Assembly (NCBI GenBank): GCA_963677325.2 | Contig: CAXXGM010000015.1 | Coordinates: forward strand, 1-64,000 | From: G963677325 sp963677325 | GTDB lineage: Bacteria; Bacteroidota; Bacteroidia; Bacteroidales; Prolixibacteraceae | Length of the DNA: 64,000 nucleotides | Direction of reading: 5' to 3' | In this document: one piece after another, positions 42,470 through 51,092 of the stretch | Numbering within the stretch: position 1 is the first letter of the stretch | Layout: each line of letters opens with the position of its first letter | Notes under the pieces: model-generated | What the model saw: the letters and a program-made list of their open reading frames with translations, nothing else | Told to the model about the DNA's origin: nothing | Database searches by the model: none | Made by a program: the position numbers and the translations under genes

Positions 42470-44191
42470 TTAAGCGCCGAATGTACTGCCCATCCCGTTC
42501 GGCTTTCCGAGATCGCTGTCGGGAAGGAGTTGCTTGTATTCTCCCCAAAGAAGATACATGAAGGAGGTGAAGATCTGAGTGGAGTACAGGACCTGATCTT
42601 TGTATTCCAATTCCTTTTCGCTGGATTTGTCGAGAAGAATTTTGCCTTCGTGGCGCTTAAGCGGTGAATGATTGATGCTGCTGATCAATTCTTCGCATTC
42701 GTTACGACAGATGAGTATTTCGTCACGCTTTGCGGTATAAGTCTTTTCATCCTTTTTGCTGAAGAGAAGTTGAAGCAACCTGTAGTGCTGACTGTAAAAG
42801 ATGACAGGCTGGCCCAGACTCATGAGGTGAACCCGCCAATTACGCTTTTCGAGGGCTTTTTTTAGCAGAATGGCGTCGGTATCGCTCACATCACCGGATA
42901 GGGCGTAATAATCGCGGTATTTTGGATCGCGCTGATTGGCGGCACGGTCGTGGTGAAGGAATAATTCCTTACGGCGATGGGATTTAAAGAAATCGTCTAT
43001 TTTTTGAGCCAATTCATCGTGCTGGTCCGGATGAATAACCCAGAAGTTTTTAATGGCACGGAATTCTCTTTTTATTTTGTTGCGCTGGGCAAAGGTGATG
43101 CTGGAGAAAGGCCCGGGATCGTAGCCGGCATATAAAGGCTGATTTGAATCGCAGTGTTTAAGGTTGCGACTGGTTTCTTCCAGTTTTTGATCGGCTGAAT
43201 AGTTATCGATGAGATTGTAGGTATAGCTGTCATCGAAGATGTGCTGTTTGCCAAATTTACCGACAAACATGTCTTTTACGCGGTTTTTACGGACCGCAAA
43301 AATGGAGGTATTGAGGATATCCTGGTCTTTAATGGATTTGATCTGGTTTTCGATGTAATCGATGCCAAGGATCTTAAGGTTGGAGAAAGAGGAAGCCCGG
43401 GCGTAAAATGTTTCTCCACGGCGAAAATCTGATAGTCTTTGTGCCCAACGAGCTATGAACGAACTAAGACGCTCCATATTTTTTACATCGAAGGCTTTGG
43501 AGGCGATTTCAAGTTCTGCAAGGCGAAGATCCAATTCATAAGCCATTTCAGCAATGCAGTTCATCAAATCAGGATCCATGTTCTTTTCGTACTCAAGAAA
43601 CCAATCCTCGTCTGTTTCAAAGTTTGGGGTGGAAGAAAAACCTGTTATGCCCATGAAGTAATGAGAATGGCCGAATTTGGAACGATCGGCACGCAGGGCA
43701 GGGATTATCCGCTCGATGAATTTTTCTTTTTGGATTTTGATCATTTCATCCATGAGAAGATGGGCGGCATTTTTACCGAGCATGGATTCAGGACGATCGC
43801 AGGAGACAAATTGAACTACGGTACCAGTATGAAATGAGATGGTATGCTTCCAGTTATCGACATAGGTGCTGCACTTATTGAAATGCTTCGGGGGCTCTTT
43901 TCCAACCTCGTAATAAAAACCTCGTTCGTAGTTTTCCTGCAGGTAATCCATGAGGCCAGCCAGGATGTTATCAAAAATGCTTTTGTAGGTGGCAGCTCCG
44001 AGGACGAGCGTGGATCCAGGCATATCGTTCTGAATGCGATCGAGACGAGGCGAAAGGATGTGAGTCGTTTTTCCGGATCCACGGCCAAGCTCACCATAAA
44101 GGAAAGTCGGATCCATTAATTTCATCACAATCTGGGCTACGGACAGGTAGTTTTGATTGAAGATCTCATCATTTATTTTGTATGTCTTCAT
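42470..44191 (-). CDS. Terminase large subunit
   Basis: 573 residues. The ATPase domain has Walker A GELGRGSGKTT (about 34-44) and Walker B AAHLLMDEM (about 144-152). The RNase-H-like nuclease domain has its first Asp in YAGYDPGP, then FLHHDRAANQ and a late acidic motif near YKDQVLYS. It powers DNA packaging and cuts the genome, together with the portal. Its start overlaps the preceding gene by 4 bases. Confidence 0.93.
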   Translation of the reverse strand: MKTYKINDEIFNQNYLSVAQIVMKLMDPTFLYGELGRGSGKTTHILSPRLDRIQNDMPGSTLVLGAATYKSIFDNILAGLMDYLQENYERGFYYEVGKEPPKHFNKCSTYVDNWKHTISFHTGTVVQFVSCDRPESMLGKNAAHLLMDEMIKIQKEKFIERIIPALRADRSKFGHSHYFMGITGFSSTPNFETDEDWFLEYEKNMDPDLMNCIAEMAYELDLRLAELEIASKAFDVKNMERLSSFIARWAQRLSDFRRGETFYARASSFSNLKILGIDYIENQIKSIKDQDILNTSIFAVRKNRVKDMFVGKFGKQHIFDDSYTYNLIDNYSADQKLEETSRNLKHCDSNQPLYAGYDPGPFSSITFAQRNKIKREFRAIKNFWVIHPDQHDELAQKIDDFFKSHRRKELFLHHDRAANQRDPKYRDYYALSGDVSDTDAILLKKALEKRNWRVHLMSLGQPVIFYSQHYRLLQLLFSKKDEKTYTAKRDEILICRNECEELISSINHSPLKRHEGKILLDKSSEKELEYKDQVLYSTQIFTSFMYLLWGEYKQLLPDSDLGKPNGMGSTFGA

Positions 44192-44802
44192 TTTACTTCC
44201 TCCACATCCTGAATGTTTAATTCCATTTCAACTTCAGATATGAGGCGCTTTTTCTCCGAATCAGGAATATCCCTTTTATTGATGATATCAACTGCCTTGC
44301 GGTATGCACCCAAAAGACCCTGTTTCTTTACACCCATGCGCTCAAGCTCCATGTCGGCGGATACCAACTGAGGTTTGAATTTCTTCATGGACGGATCGAT
44401 CGTATTTGAGGAAGCTTCTATCCTGTAGGCACGAGCTCTTTCATGACAAATTCTTGCTTCTTTAAAATCATGAGCTATAAGATTAACCTCCATAAGCTTC
44501 ATCATCTGATCAGCAAAATATATATTCCAGGCTTCGGAGGTTACGGTGCAATCAGAATTGAAGTAATTGATGGCATCGTAAACACGCTGCTTGCAGGTGT
44601 GGATGGAAAGATCAGGATATGATTTTTGGAGAGTTTTGGCACACTCGGTTATTGAATGAATGCGACGATTGAGATTGGAGGCCTCGTTGACCTGGAGAAT
44701 GTACTGAGCCAACGACTCGGGAATGCCGACTTTTTTAGCATCACGAATCTCGAGGAACCGTTCAACCACTTCAGGAGATAACTTGTTAAGATGTTCGATC
44801 AT
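44188..44802 (-). CDS. Putative terminase small subunit
   Basis: 204 residues, mainly helical. It overlaps the large subunit start by 4 bases. The middle (AKTLQKSYPDLSIHTCKQRV) could be a helix-turn-helix for recognising phage DNA. No named small-terminase family is matched; the call rests on position, size and this segment. Confidence 0.6.
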   Translation of the reverse strand: MIEHLNKLSPEVVERFLEIRDAKKVGIPESLAQYILQVNEASNLNRRIHSITECAKTLQKSYPDLSIHTCKQRVYDAINYFNSDCTVTSEAWNIYFADQMMKLMEVNLIAHDFKEARICHERARAYRIEASSNTIDPSMKKFKPQLVSADMELERMGVKKQGLLGAYRKAVDIINKRDIPDSEKKRLISEVEMELNIQDVEEVK

Positions 44803-45101
44803 ACGCCAAAACGTTCTAAAATGGTGTCATTAACTTTGTTCTTATGCAGCCTGTCAAAAAGAGATTGATTGGCTGTAATATCATGGCCTTTGACTGATTT
44901 GTCAAATAATTCTTTGTCCATGCTGTATTCACCGGTTGTTTTTCCTTTGTGATAGGCCAAATAAACAGGGCTATTCTGATCCAGTAAATCAGTTTTGAAT
45001 TGATTTGGATCTTCCGGATCTATCAAATAAATGATTCTATCAGCAGAGTAGCCGAGAATTCCGAACGAGCGGACTTTATCTAAAAATTCAGGAGAATACA
45101 T
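44799..45101 (-). CDS. Small phage protein, paralogue of the gene at 35,042-35,413
   Basis: 100 residues, starting MYSPEFLDKVRSFGILGYSA, then DRIIYLIDPED. It aligns over most of its length with the gene at 35,042 (see there). It is coupled by 4 bases to the small-terminase gene and directly follows the ParB-methylase gene. A DNA-binding helper of packaging is possible, but not shown. Confidence 0.6.
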   Translation of the reverse strand: MYSPEFLDKVRSFGILGYSADRIIYLIDPEDPNQFKTDLLDQNSPVYLAYHKGKTTGEYSMDKELFDKSVKGHDITANQSLFDRLHKNKVNDTILERFGV

Positions 45102-46409
45102 TTAAATGAATTGATTTAGTTGATCAGAGGTCATTATTTCGCCATTCCTTTTTATCGAAACAGATCTTCCATATTGCTTCATGAAACGCAAGTACCGTTT
45201 TATAGATAAGTCCACATATTTCGGATCCATCTCACAGCAATAGCATTTACGATTAGTTTGCTCTGACGCAACGATTGTTGTGCCGGACCCGACAAACGTA
45301 TCAAGGATGATCTGAGCGTAATCACTGCAATCGATTATTGCATCGGCAACGAGTTTGACAGGCTTGACGGTTGGATGGTCTTCCAGAGATTCACGTTCTT
45401 TATTGCCAACGGAATTCATTCCGCTGTATTCCCATACATTGGTTCTATAACGTCCGGTTTCTCCAAGGCCGAAATTATTAGTGTGCTTTGCCTTTCCGTT
45501 TTTATAAACGAATATTAATTCATGCTGAGACCGGTAGAATGATCCCATTCCTCCATTATCTTTTTTCCAGATGATTAAGTTCTTTGGTTCAGTATAAATT
45601 TTCCCGGCATTCGTTAATTCATTCACATGCTTCCAGTCCATGCATACAAAATGAATAGATCCATTCTTTGAGCATTTGATCAGGTTAAGGAATACATCTT
45701 CAAGAAACCTGGTAAAACGGCTCTTGTTCATCTCTCCAGATGCCATCTTGAACTCTTCATGCTTAATTTTACCCAGCCCTACAATGTCTTTTACTCTTAC
45801 ATTATATGGTGGATCTGTAAAGATCATGTCTGCTGACTTACCATTCATCAGTCGGGCCAACTCAATGTAATCAGTGCTATCAGCACATATAAGACGATGG
45901 TCATTTAGTTCATATAGATCACCTAATTGTGAGATTGGAATAGCAGGAGGCTCTTCATTAAAGTCATCTTCAATGATTGGCTTTTGCTCTATCTTTCTAT
46001 TCTCAATCATTTCAGTTGATTGAAGGCTTACATCGAAAGACGGTAGATCTATTATGTCTTTATAGATATCAGCAAAGTGTGCCTCAAGCTTAGGGAGATC
46101 CCATTCACCTGCATGGGTATTAGCAATAAGGTTATATTCTTTAACTTCATCTTCCGTAAGCATACGATCAGGTACACGGACATCGATTGATTCATTCTCG
46201 CGTCCCGTTTCAAATAAAGCCTCCCATCTTCTTTGTCCTGCGATGATATGATTGTCTAAGTTTATGACGGGTATCTCTACGAGATTAAACTTATTTAGGC
46301 TAACCCTTAACTTATCCTGCTTAGCTTCATTGCGCTTCCTTGGATTGTAATCTAAAGGAATTAGATTCTTAACTATTCTTTCTTCTGTGCTCCAATTCAA
46401 TTTATTCAT
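45102..46409 (-). CDS. ParB-like / DNA methyltransferase fusion
   Basis: 435 residues. The N-terminal ParB/Srx-type domain (about 10-130) has LIPLDYNPRKRNEAK and HIIAGQRRWEAL. The C-terminal N4/N6 amino-methyltransferase (about 185-420) has FTDPPYNV (motif IV) and DTFVGSGTTIVA (motif I). This fusion is common in phages; it methylates phage DNA, giving protection from restriction. It opens the operon leading to the terminase and portal. Confidence 0.92.
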   Translation of the reverse strand: MNKLNWSTEERIVKNLIPLDYNPRKRNEAKQDKLRVSLNKFNLVEIPVINLDNHIIAGQRRWEALFETGRENESIDVRVPDRMLTEDEVKEYNLIANTHAGEWDLPKLEAHFADIYKDIIDLPSFDVSLQSTEMIENRKIEQKPIIEDDFNEEPPAIPISQLGDLYELNDHRLICADSTDYIELARLMNGKSADMIFTDPPYNVRVKDIVGLGKIKHEEFKMASGEMNKSRFTRFLEDVFLNLIKCSKNGSIHFVCMDWKHVNELTNAGKIYTEPKNLIIWKKDNGGMGSFYRSQHELIFVYKNGKAKHTNNFGLGETGRYRTNVWEYSGMNSVGNKERESLEDHPTVKPVKLVADAIIDCSDYAQIILDTFVGSGTTIVASEQTNRKCYCCEMDPKYVDLSIKRYLRFMKQYGRSVSIKRNGEIMTSDQLNQFI

Positions 46410-46761
46410 GATGATTGTTTAGATGCATCGAAACTATTCCCTTTGACGATGATGTGAAAGGACGTTTTAGTATTCGAATGTTTAATGAATTTCTTTCAAT
46501 GAAATTATTTAGAATCTTTTTTAAAACATTCCAATCTCTGAAAGTCACGGAAGCTGTGAGGCGCCGTCATATAACCCCTCTTCCCATCTCGATGCATTTC
46601 AATCAACTTTCCCAGTGGAACGGAAAGTGACCTTATAGACAAATTAGAGTTTTAAAGCAATGATTTTTAAGTATTTGACACTCATTTTGTTAGCTATGTT
46701 ATTAATATCAAACGGGATAAATTGAGAGTATTTTATTAAAAATCGAGTAATTTAAGAGCAT
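46410..46761. other. Gap before the terminase operon
   Basis: 352 bases without a credible gene. ATGCATCGA near 46,432 and TCGATGCAT near 46,590 form an inverted repeat about 150 bases apart. The operon promoter must lie here since the previous gene ends in a terminator, but no TAnnTTTG on the minus strand is convincing. Confidence 0.45.
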
Positions 46762-46784
46762 AAAAAAAGCCCTTGCGGGGCTTA
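46762..46784 (-). terminator. Terminator after the tail-chaperone pair
   Basis: AAGCCC pairs with GGGCTT around TTGCG, followed by a run of seven T on the minus strand. It overlaps the stop codon. Confidence 0.85.
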
Positions 46785-47201
46785 TTTAGAAATTATTGTG
46801 GTGATTATTTTTTTACGAAGCTGGGAGCGGGCGAGATTGTCCTGCCAACTTTGAAGCTCATCGGGTGATTTGAATTTGTTGGTGCGGATTTTGCTTTCTA
46901 TACGGCGGATGTTTTGAGTGATATTTGCCGCCTCTGTGATGAATGCGTCCGGATCGGATTGCTTTAACTGGAAAAGTTCGGAGAGCTGCTCGTTATAGAA
47001 ACGGCGCTCCTGAGTGAAAGGATGGACAAAGGCAAATACGCGGTGATCGTTGTAAGAGACGAGTTCGGAGTGGGCCTGCTGATTGCGGATGTCGTTGGTG
47101 ACCATTTCGGGGGAGAGCTCGGGATGGTCATCCAGTAAAACGTCAATCTCCTGCATGCGATGGTATGTTTTGATACGATCATCATACAGGAGAATGCACA
47201 T
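46782..47201 (-). CDS. Probable tail-chaperone T-part, reached by -1 frameshift
   Basis: The frame has an ATG at 47201 (MCILLYDDRIKTYHRMQEID), but is open further upstream. It reads through RLKQEEFPQINWDNNSDPEI back to the A9 run of the preceding gene. A -1 slip there makes one fused protein of about 394 residues. Helical, charged, 139 residues from the ATG. Position after the tail-tube gene and a two-part layout with a slippery run are those of the lambda G/GT-type tail assembly chaperone. Independent translation from 47201 cannot be excluded. Confidence 0.6.
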   Translation of the reverse strand: MCILLYDDRIKTYHRMQEIDVLLDDHPELSPEMVTNDIRNQQAHSELVSYNDHRVFAFVHPFTQERRFYNEQLSELFQLKQSDPDAFITEAANITQNIRRIESKIRTNKFKSPDELQSWQDNLARSQLRKKIITTIISK

Positions 47202-47233
47202 TTGGATCTCAGGATCCGAATTGTTATCCCAAT

Positions 47234-47965
47234 TTATTTGGGGGAACTCTTCTTGTTTGAGCCTTTTTTTTTATCGTCAGCTTTGGGAGCCGCTTTGGCC
47301 GGTTGCTTTGGCGCCGGGGTTTTAACTTGCTTGGGCAGGACGGGCGGGTCAAGCGGGTCAGGCTGGACGGGCGGAGTTTTGGCTTCGCTTTTTTCGGGCT
47401 TGGCTAAGTTTTGAGCGATGGTATCAAGTAGATCCCGGACATCTTCGTCTGAGCCGGATGCCATTTGCTTAATTTCTTCTTCGGAGAAATCAGCAATGTT
47501 TAAACCAGCGGCAACGATCATGGATTTTAGCTCCTCAAATCTTTGATCGACCTTATTTTTAACGATGTTGTCAATAATGTATTGAATCTCTTCATCGGTT
47601 TTGAGCCTTCCATCTTCGGGACCAGTGGCAATTTGGATTAATTGGTCTTCGGTGAAGTCATCTGTATTCAAACCGGATTCGATTATCAGATCTTTAATCT
47701 CCGCTATTTTTGCACCCAGCGTGATATCATCTGCGCATTTTTTTAAATCAAGACGGGCATTGAGAATATCGGATGCGGGGACTTTGTCGAGGAGGATGAA
47801 GAGCATCTGAGAGTCGAGGCGGGCAAAGGAGAATTGATTGGCTTTGGCGAGCTGAGTATTGAGGGCGTGATGGGGGAAATGTTTTTTGAATGTTTCGAGG
47901 TCCTTGTGGAAGTGCTGGGCTCCCTGGTGACGGACGGTGAAATCGTTTTTTTCTGTGAATTTCAT
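47234..47965 (-). CDS. Probable tail-assembly chaperone, G-part
   Basis: 243 residues. The middle contains an internal duplication: IKDLIIESGLNTDDFTEDQL (about 88-107) and LKSMIVAAGLNIADFSEEEI (about 142-161). The last 50 residues are Pro/Lys/Ala-rich and partly encoded by a period-9 repeat (47,333-47,376). Nine A bases on the coding strand lie near the end (codons 232-234), allowing slippage into the next gene. It follows the tail-tube gene. The role is from layout; no sequence family is recognised. Confidence 0.6.
   Translation of the reverse strand: MKFTEKNDFTVRHQGAQHFHKDLETFKKHFPHHALNTQLAKANQFSFARLDSQMLFILLDKVPASDILNARLDLKKCADDITLGAKIAEIKDLIIESGLNTDDFTEDQLIQIATGPEDGRLKTDEEIQYIIDNIVKNKVDQRFEELKSMIVAAGLNIADFSEEEIKQMASGSDEDVRDLLDTIAQNLAKPEKSEAKTPPVQPDPLDPPVLPKQVKTPAPKQPAKAAPKADDKKKGSNKKSSPK
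47264..47272 (-). promoter_or_regulatory. A9 slippery tract, candidate programmed frameshift site
   Basis: The coding strand reads GAT followed by nine A and GGC. A -1 slip continues as AGG CTC AAA CAA into the frame ending at 46782. No strong downstream stem is seen. Confidence 0.55.
47333..47376. repeat. Intragenic period-9 repeat (GGGCGGGTC units)
   Basis: The units GGGCAGGAC, GGGCGGGTC, AAGCGGGTC, AGGCTGGAC encode Pro-rich triplets (PVQPDPLDPPVLP). Related GGCAGGACT units lie between genes at 47,990 and 56,062. Confidence 0.8.
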
Positions 47966-47989
47966 AAAATGAGTTTTTAGATTAAAATT

Positions 47990-48085
47990 GAAAGCAGGAC
48001 AGGCATGTCGGGCGGGACTGGTAAGACAAGCAGGTCAGGTAAGGACTGGCAGGTCGGGCAGGACTGGCAGGACATGCGGGTTTAA
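47990..48085. repeat. GGCAGGACT tandem repeat in the chaperone/tail-tube gap
   Basis: About ten imperfect units of the kind GGCAGGACT/GGCAGGTCG/GGACTGGCA with a spacing near 9. Confidence 0.75.
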
Positions 48086-48091
48086 GGAAAA

Positions 48092-48125
48092 GGGCGATCT
48101 TCGGGCGGGAGCCTTCGGATCGCCC
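48092..48125. repeat. GGGCGATC/GATCGCCC hairpin after the tail-tube gene
   Basis: Eight-base arms lie at 48092-48099 and 48118-48125, with the inner GGCGGGAG stretch. No T run follows, so this is a stable hairpin rather than a clear terminator. Confidence 0.6.
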
Positions 48126-48141
48126 AGGGGCCAAGGGTGTA

Positions 48142-48948
48142 TTATGCACGGAAAACTTCGTAGAAGGCGTAAGCGCCTGCACCAGTTTTAGTGATCTGGA
48201 AGAATATGCGGTTTCCATTAGCTGCGCTAAAGGTTACCCCATTTTTCAGGATGAACTTAGCCGAAGAGGCAATGGAGGTCGGGTTGTTAACACCGGCTCC
48301 AACGAGCTCGATGATACGGCCCACATCACCATCAGCCACTGCAGTAATATCGCTGAGTGCTTTTGCTGCAGCATTGTCAGTCATGGTGTACTGAGTTTTG
48401 GCTGTAAGGGCAAAAGTAGTGGCCTCGGCCAGCTCGATCACTTCGGGAGTATCGCGGGGGATATCGCCATCGTAGAACCAGAAAGGCTCGGGACATTCGC
48501 CACCTTCTAAGGAAAGTGCGATGCCGGAGATACCGCCGTTAAGATCACCCACAGAGGTGAATTTCACTTTTAAGCCACCGGAGCAAGGAGAGCCACCAAT
48601 GAACTTCTGTCCATCGGAACAACGCTCCCATACCGCGATTACATCTTCGCCAAGGTTTTTGTATAACCAGTCGAGAGAGGCTTTGGATATTCCCTCCAAA
48701 ATTGGAGTAAGAACCAGTTTGCCAGTGTAAGGAGATTCTCCCGGTTTGGCATTTGGTTTTATGGAGTTGATCTGGCAGTCGATGTATTTGAATGTTTTCC
48801 CCGCAAGGAGAACATTAGCGCTGATGGTAGCCTGAACGGCTGCCGGAAAGCTATCCACATCCACGTCAGCAAGTAGGGCGAGGAATAACCTGAATTTCAG
48901 GTTGCCATGCCGTGTGTTTTTATCGGAAACAGGAAGATCGAAGATCAT
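48142..48948 (-). CDS. Putative major tail (tube) protein
   Basis: 268 residues, beta-rich, starting MIFDLPVSDKNTRHGNLKFR. The C-terminal 90 residues (TQYTMTDNAAAKALSDITAV, then GRIIELVG and FFQITKTGAGAYAFYEVFR) form an extra domain of Ala/Gly/Thr-rich beta character. It directly follows the capsid gene and precedes the chaperone pair, as major tail proteins do. The call comes from size and order; it is not a motif match. Confidence 0.6.
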   Translation of the reverse strand: MIFDLPVSDKNTRHGNLKFRLFLALLADVDVDSFPAAVQATISANVLLAGKTFKYIDCQINSIKPNAKPGESPYTGKLVLTPILEGISKASLDWLYKNLGEDVIAVWERCSDGQKFIGGSPCSGGLKVKFTSVGDLNGGISGIALSLEGGECPEPFWFYDGDIPRDTPEVIELAEATTFALTAKTQYTMTDNAAAKALSDITAVADGDVGRIIELVGAGVNNPTSIASSAKFILKNGVTFSAANGNRIFFQITKTGAGAYAFYEVFRA

Positions 48949-48952
48949 AGTT

Positions 48953-49000
48953 ACAAATTTTCACGAATTATTAACGAATTACACGAAATGAATTACACAA
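48953..49000 (+). repeat. ACGAATT/ACACGAA repeat family, copy 6
   Basis: It has degenerate units, just upstream of the tail-tube start. Confidence 0.7.
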
Positions 49001-49038
49001 GACTCACCGACGGGGTTTGAAACCACCGTCGGGGAGTC
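49001..49038 (-). terminator. Hairpin between capsid and tail genes
   Basis: GACTC-CCGACGG pairs with CCGTCGG-GAGTC. No T run follows, so it may attenuate rather than end transcription, or protect the abundant capsid mRNA. Confidence 0.5.
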
Positions 49039-49046
49039 ATTGATAT

Positions 49047-51092
49047 TTAACCAGGATAGGCTTCGCCATCACCACCGGAGCGGGCCAGTTCGAGGAACTT
49101 GCCGGTTGGGCGGGTGAGGGTTACGGTTTCTCCGTCGATGGTATCGGTATAATCTTCCAATTCAGCATAGAGTTTAATCCAGTCGCCAACGGCTTTAGGA
49201 GTAAAGGCAGAAGCTATTTTGGAGAAGTTGCCGGTTTTGGCAATGGTGGTACCGAAAGTCAGACTTCCGAAGATGATCTTATATACGCGCTCGATGGAGG
49301 CGTTGGTGATGTCCGTGAGGACAGTTGCCTGGGTATTTACCTTTGTCAGGAAGACGTTGTTCACACTTCCGTCGACGGTGGTTGTATCTGCATCCAATTC
49401 GGTGACCGGGAAGTTGGTGAAGATCCACTGGTTTGCACGACCGGAAGCTACCAGGTCAGCTGCGGTTTTGTACTGGATCCCGGCTTGTTTAAGACCGGCT
49501 CCTTCTTTCCAACGGCTACGAACAAGGGTATCTTCAAAGTCTTGTTCGAAATACATAAGAAGCATTTCGTTTGGCTTATCTTCATAGCACTCCACATTAC
49601 CAGGAACGGTGATCCATGCCTTGTAACAATTCATCGGCATGTTAGGCACCCAGTTGATTACATCGGGAGAGATATCGATCAGGCCAGCTTTGACACCGGT
49701 GAAATCGTTATCGGTACCGTATTTTTCGCGGAAGCCACGGGTGTACCATTTTTTGTGCTTTAAATTGGCATTCATCTTCATGCCTTCCATGGTTGGGATG
49801 ATTGCTTCAACTGCGTCGTAGAAAGCTTCAAAGTATTCAACGATGGTTGAATTGGTATAAAGTTTCAGATCCTCAAAAGGAAGGACCTTCAGATCCTCTT
49901 CCACGCGCTCGATGGCACGAATGGCACCGTCGGCACCAAGCAGAGCCGGGTTGGAAGTTACTGCCTGCTGCGGAACGCGAACACCCATCACCTTACGGCG
50001 CTGTTGCTCACTAGTCAGTATTTGACCGAAATGAGTAATTATCCATTCGATGAATGTCCATTTCATCACGTTTGAACCTTCACGGTTCAGGTAACCAATG
50101 TACTGTTTCTCTAACTTGATCAGGTCGGAAAATTTGTACTTGAACATCAAATCGACTACGGAATAGATCTCGGCGGTGAAAGCCACCATTCCTTTGAAAA
50201 TTCTACCGGAACGATATCCCTGGGAAAGTTCGCCAAAGTTTGCACCCGGTGCAACCTCCTTGTTCTGAACATTGGATACGGTGGGGAAGAAAGAGGCCAC
50301 GGAAGGAAGAGAACGCATGTAAGCGATGATCATGTCGGTACGACGGATGACATATTCGCCTGCTTTGTCCATGATTTCGGAATAGTCGATGTGGCTTGCG
50401 CCTTCGGCCATTTTTTTGAAATCCATTGAATCAAGGGCGTTCATGGAGCTGAGCTCGGTGATACGATTTTTCAGCGCATCATTAAACTTGTTAAAGTCGG
50501 CTTCAAAAGTTTTCTTTTCGTCACGGCTAATGGATTTTACATCCACTTCTTTGCGGGTAACAAAGATGTCATTGTGAAATTTGCCCAGAGCATACAATTC
50601 GTTTTCAATACCAAAGAGGTGTTTGGCAGTGTGAGGAGTACGTCCAAGAACAATGCTCATAACTTTTGCGGAATCGGCACCAGCGAGAACGGTTGCAACC
50701 GGTTTCTTTGCTTCAGGTTCCTGTATCAAAATTTTGATGGTTGAGTTTTGCTCAGTCACCTTTTTGCTCAGTTCGCTGACCGCTTCTTTAACGGTTGTAA
50801 CCTTGATGGTTTGATCACCACCTTCATTTCCATCACCGTTACCGGCAGGATCTTCGGTAAGCAGGGCAGAGATTGCTTTTTGTTCCTCTGCGGAGAGGAG
50901 GGTATCTCCGGGGGTTTCTTCCACATGGTCTTCGTTTGCGGCCTTGTCAGCGGCAAAGGTTACCTTGTGAACTTTTTCATACTCAGCAAAGAGCTGTTTT
51001 TGCTCATCTGCTGTCAGGCTCGCATCCTTCATTTTGGCGAAGAGATTAAGCGACCTTGCAATTTCGGCAAGCCGTTTTTGCCACTTTTTCAT
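49047..51092 (-). CDS. Major capsid protein with N-terminal scaffold-like region
   Basis: 681 residues. Residues 1-150 are charged, helical and Ala/Glu/Lys-rich (LTADEQKQLFAEYEKVHKV and repeated coil), like the delta/scaffold regions that phage proteases remove. The rest is alpha/beta, with DTLVRSRWKEGAGLKQ and long loops, and fits a HK97-type shell protein of large size. It directly follows the protease and precedes the tail tube, the classic order. No single motif proves it. Confidence 0.7.
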   Translation of the reverse strand: MKKWQKRLAEIARSLNLFAKMKDASLTADEQKQLFAEYEKVHKVTFAADKAANEDHVEETPGDTLLSAEEQKAISALLTEDPAGNGDGNEGGDQTIKVTTVKEAVSELSKKVTEQNSTIKILIQEPEAKKPVATVLAGADSAKVMSIVLGRTPHTAKHLFGIENELYALGKFHNDIFVTRKEVDVKSISRDEKKTFEADFNKFNDALKNRITELSSMNALDSMDFKKMAEGASHIDYSEIMDKAGEYVIRRTDMIIAYMRSLPSVASFFPTVSNVQNKEVAPGANFGELSQGYRSGRIFKGMVAFTAEIYSVVDLMFKYKFSDLIKLEKQYIGYLNREGSNVMKWTFIEWIITHFGQILTSEQQRRKVMGVRVPQQAVTSNPALLGADGAIRAIERVEEDLKVLPFEDLKLYTNSTIVEYFEAFYDAVEAIIPTMEGMKMNANLKHKKWYTRGFREKYGTDNDFTGVKAGLIDISPDVINWVPNMPMNCYKAWITVPGNVECYEDKPNEMLLMYFEQDFEDTLVRSRWKEGAGLKQAGIQYKTAADLVASGRANQWIFTNFPVTELDADTTTVDGSVNNVFLTKVNTQATVLTDITNASIERVYKIIFGSLTFGTTIAKTGNFSKIASAFTPKAVGDWIKLYAELEDYTDTIDGETVTLTRPTGKFLELARSGGDGEAYPG

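Noticed and set aside
46415..46630. 71-residue frame on the plus strand in the gap before the terminase operon
   Set aside because: It opposes the direction of all neighbours, lacks a promoter element and has no family; kept as gene-free.
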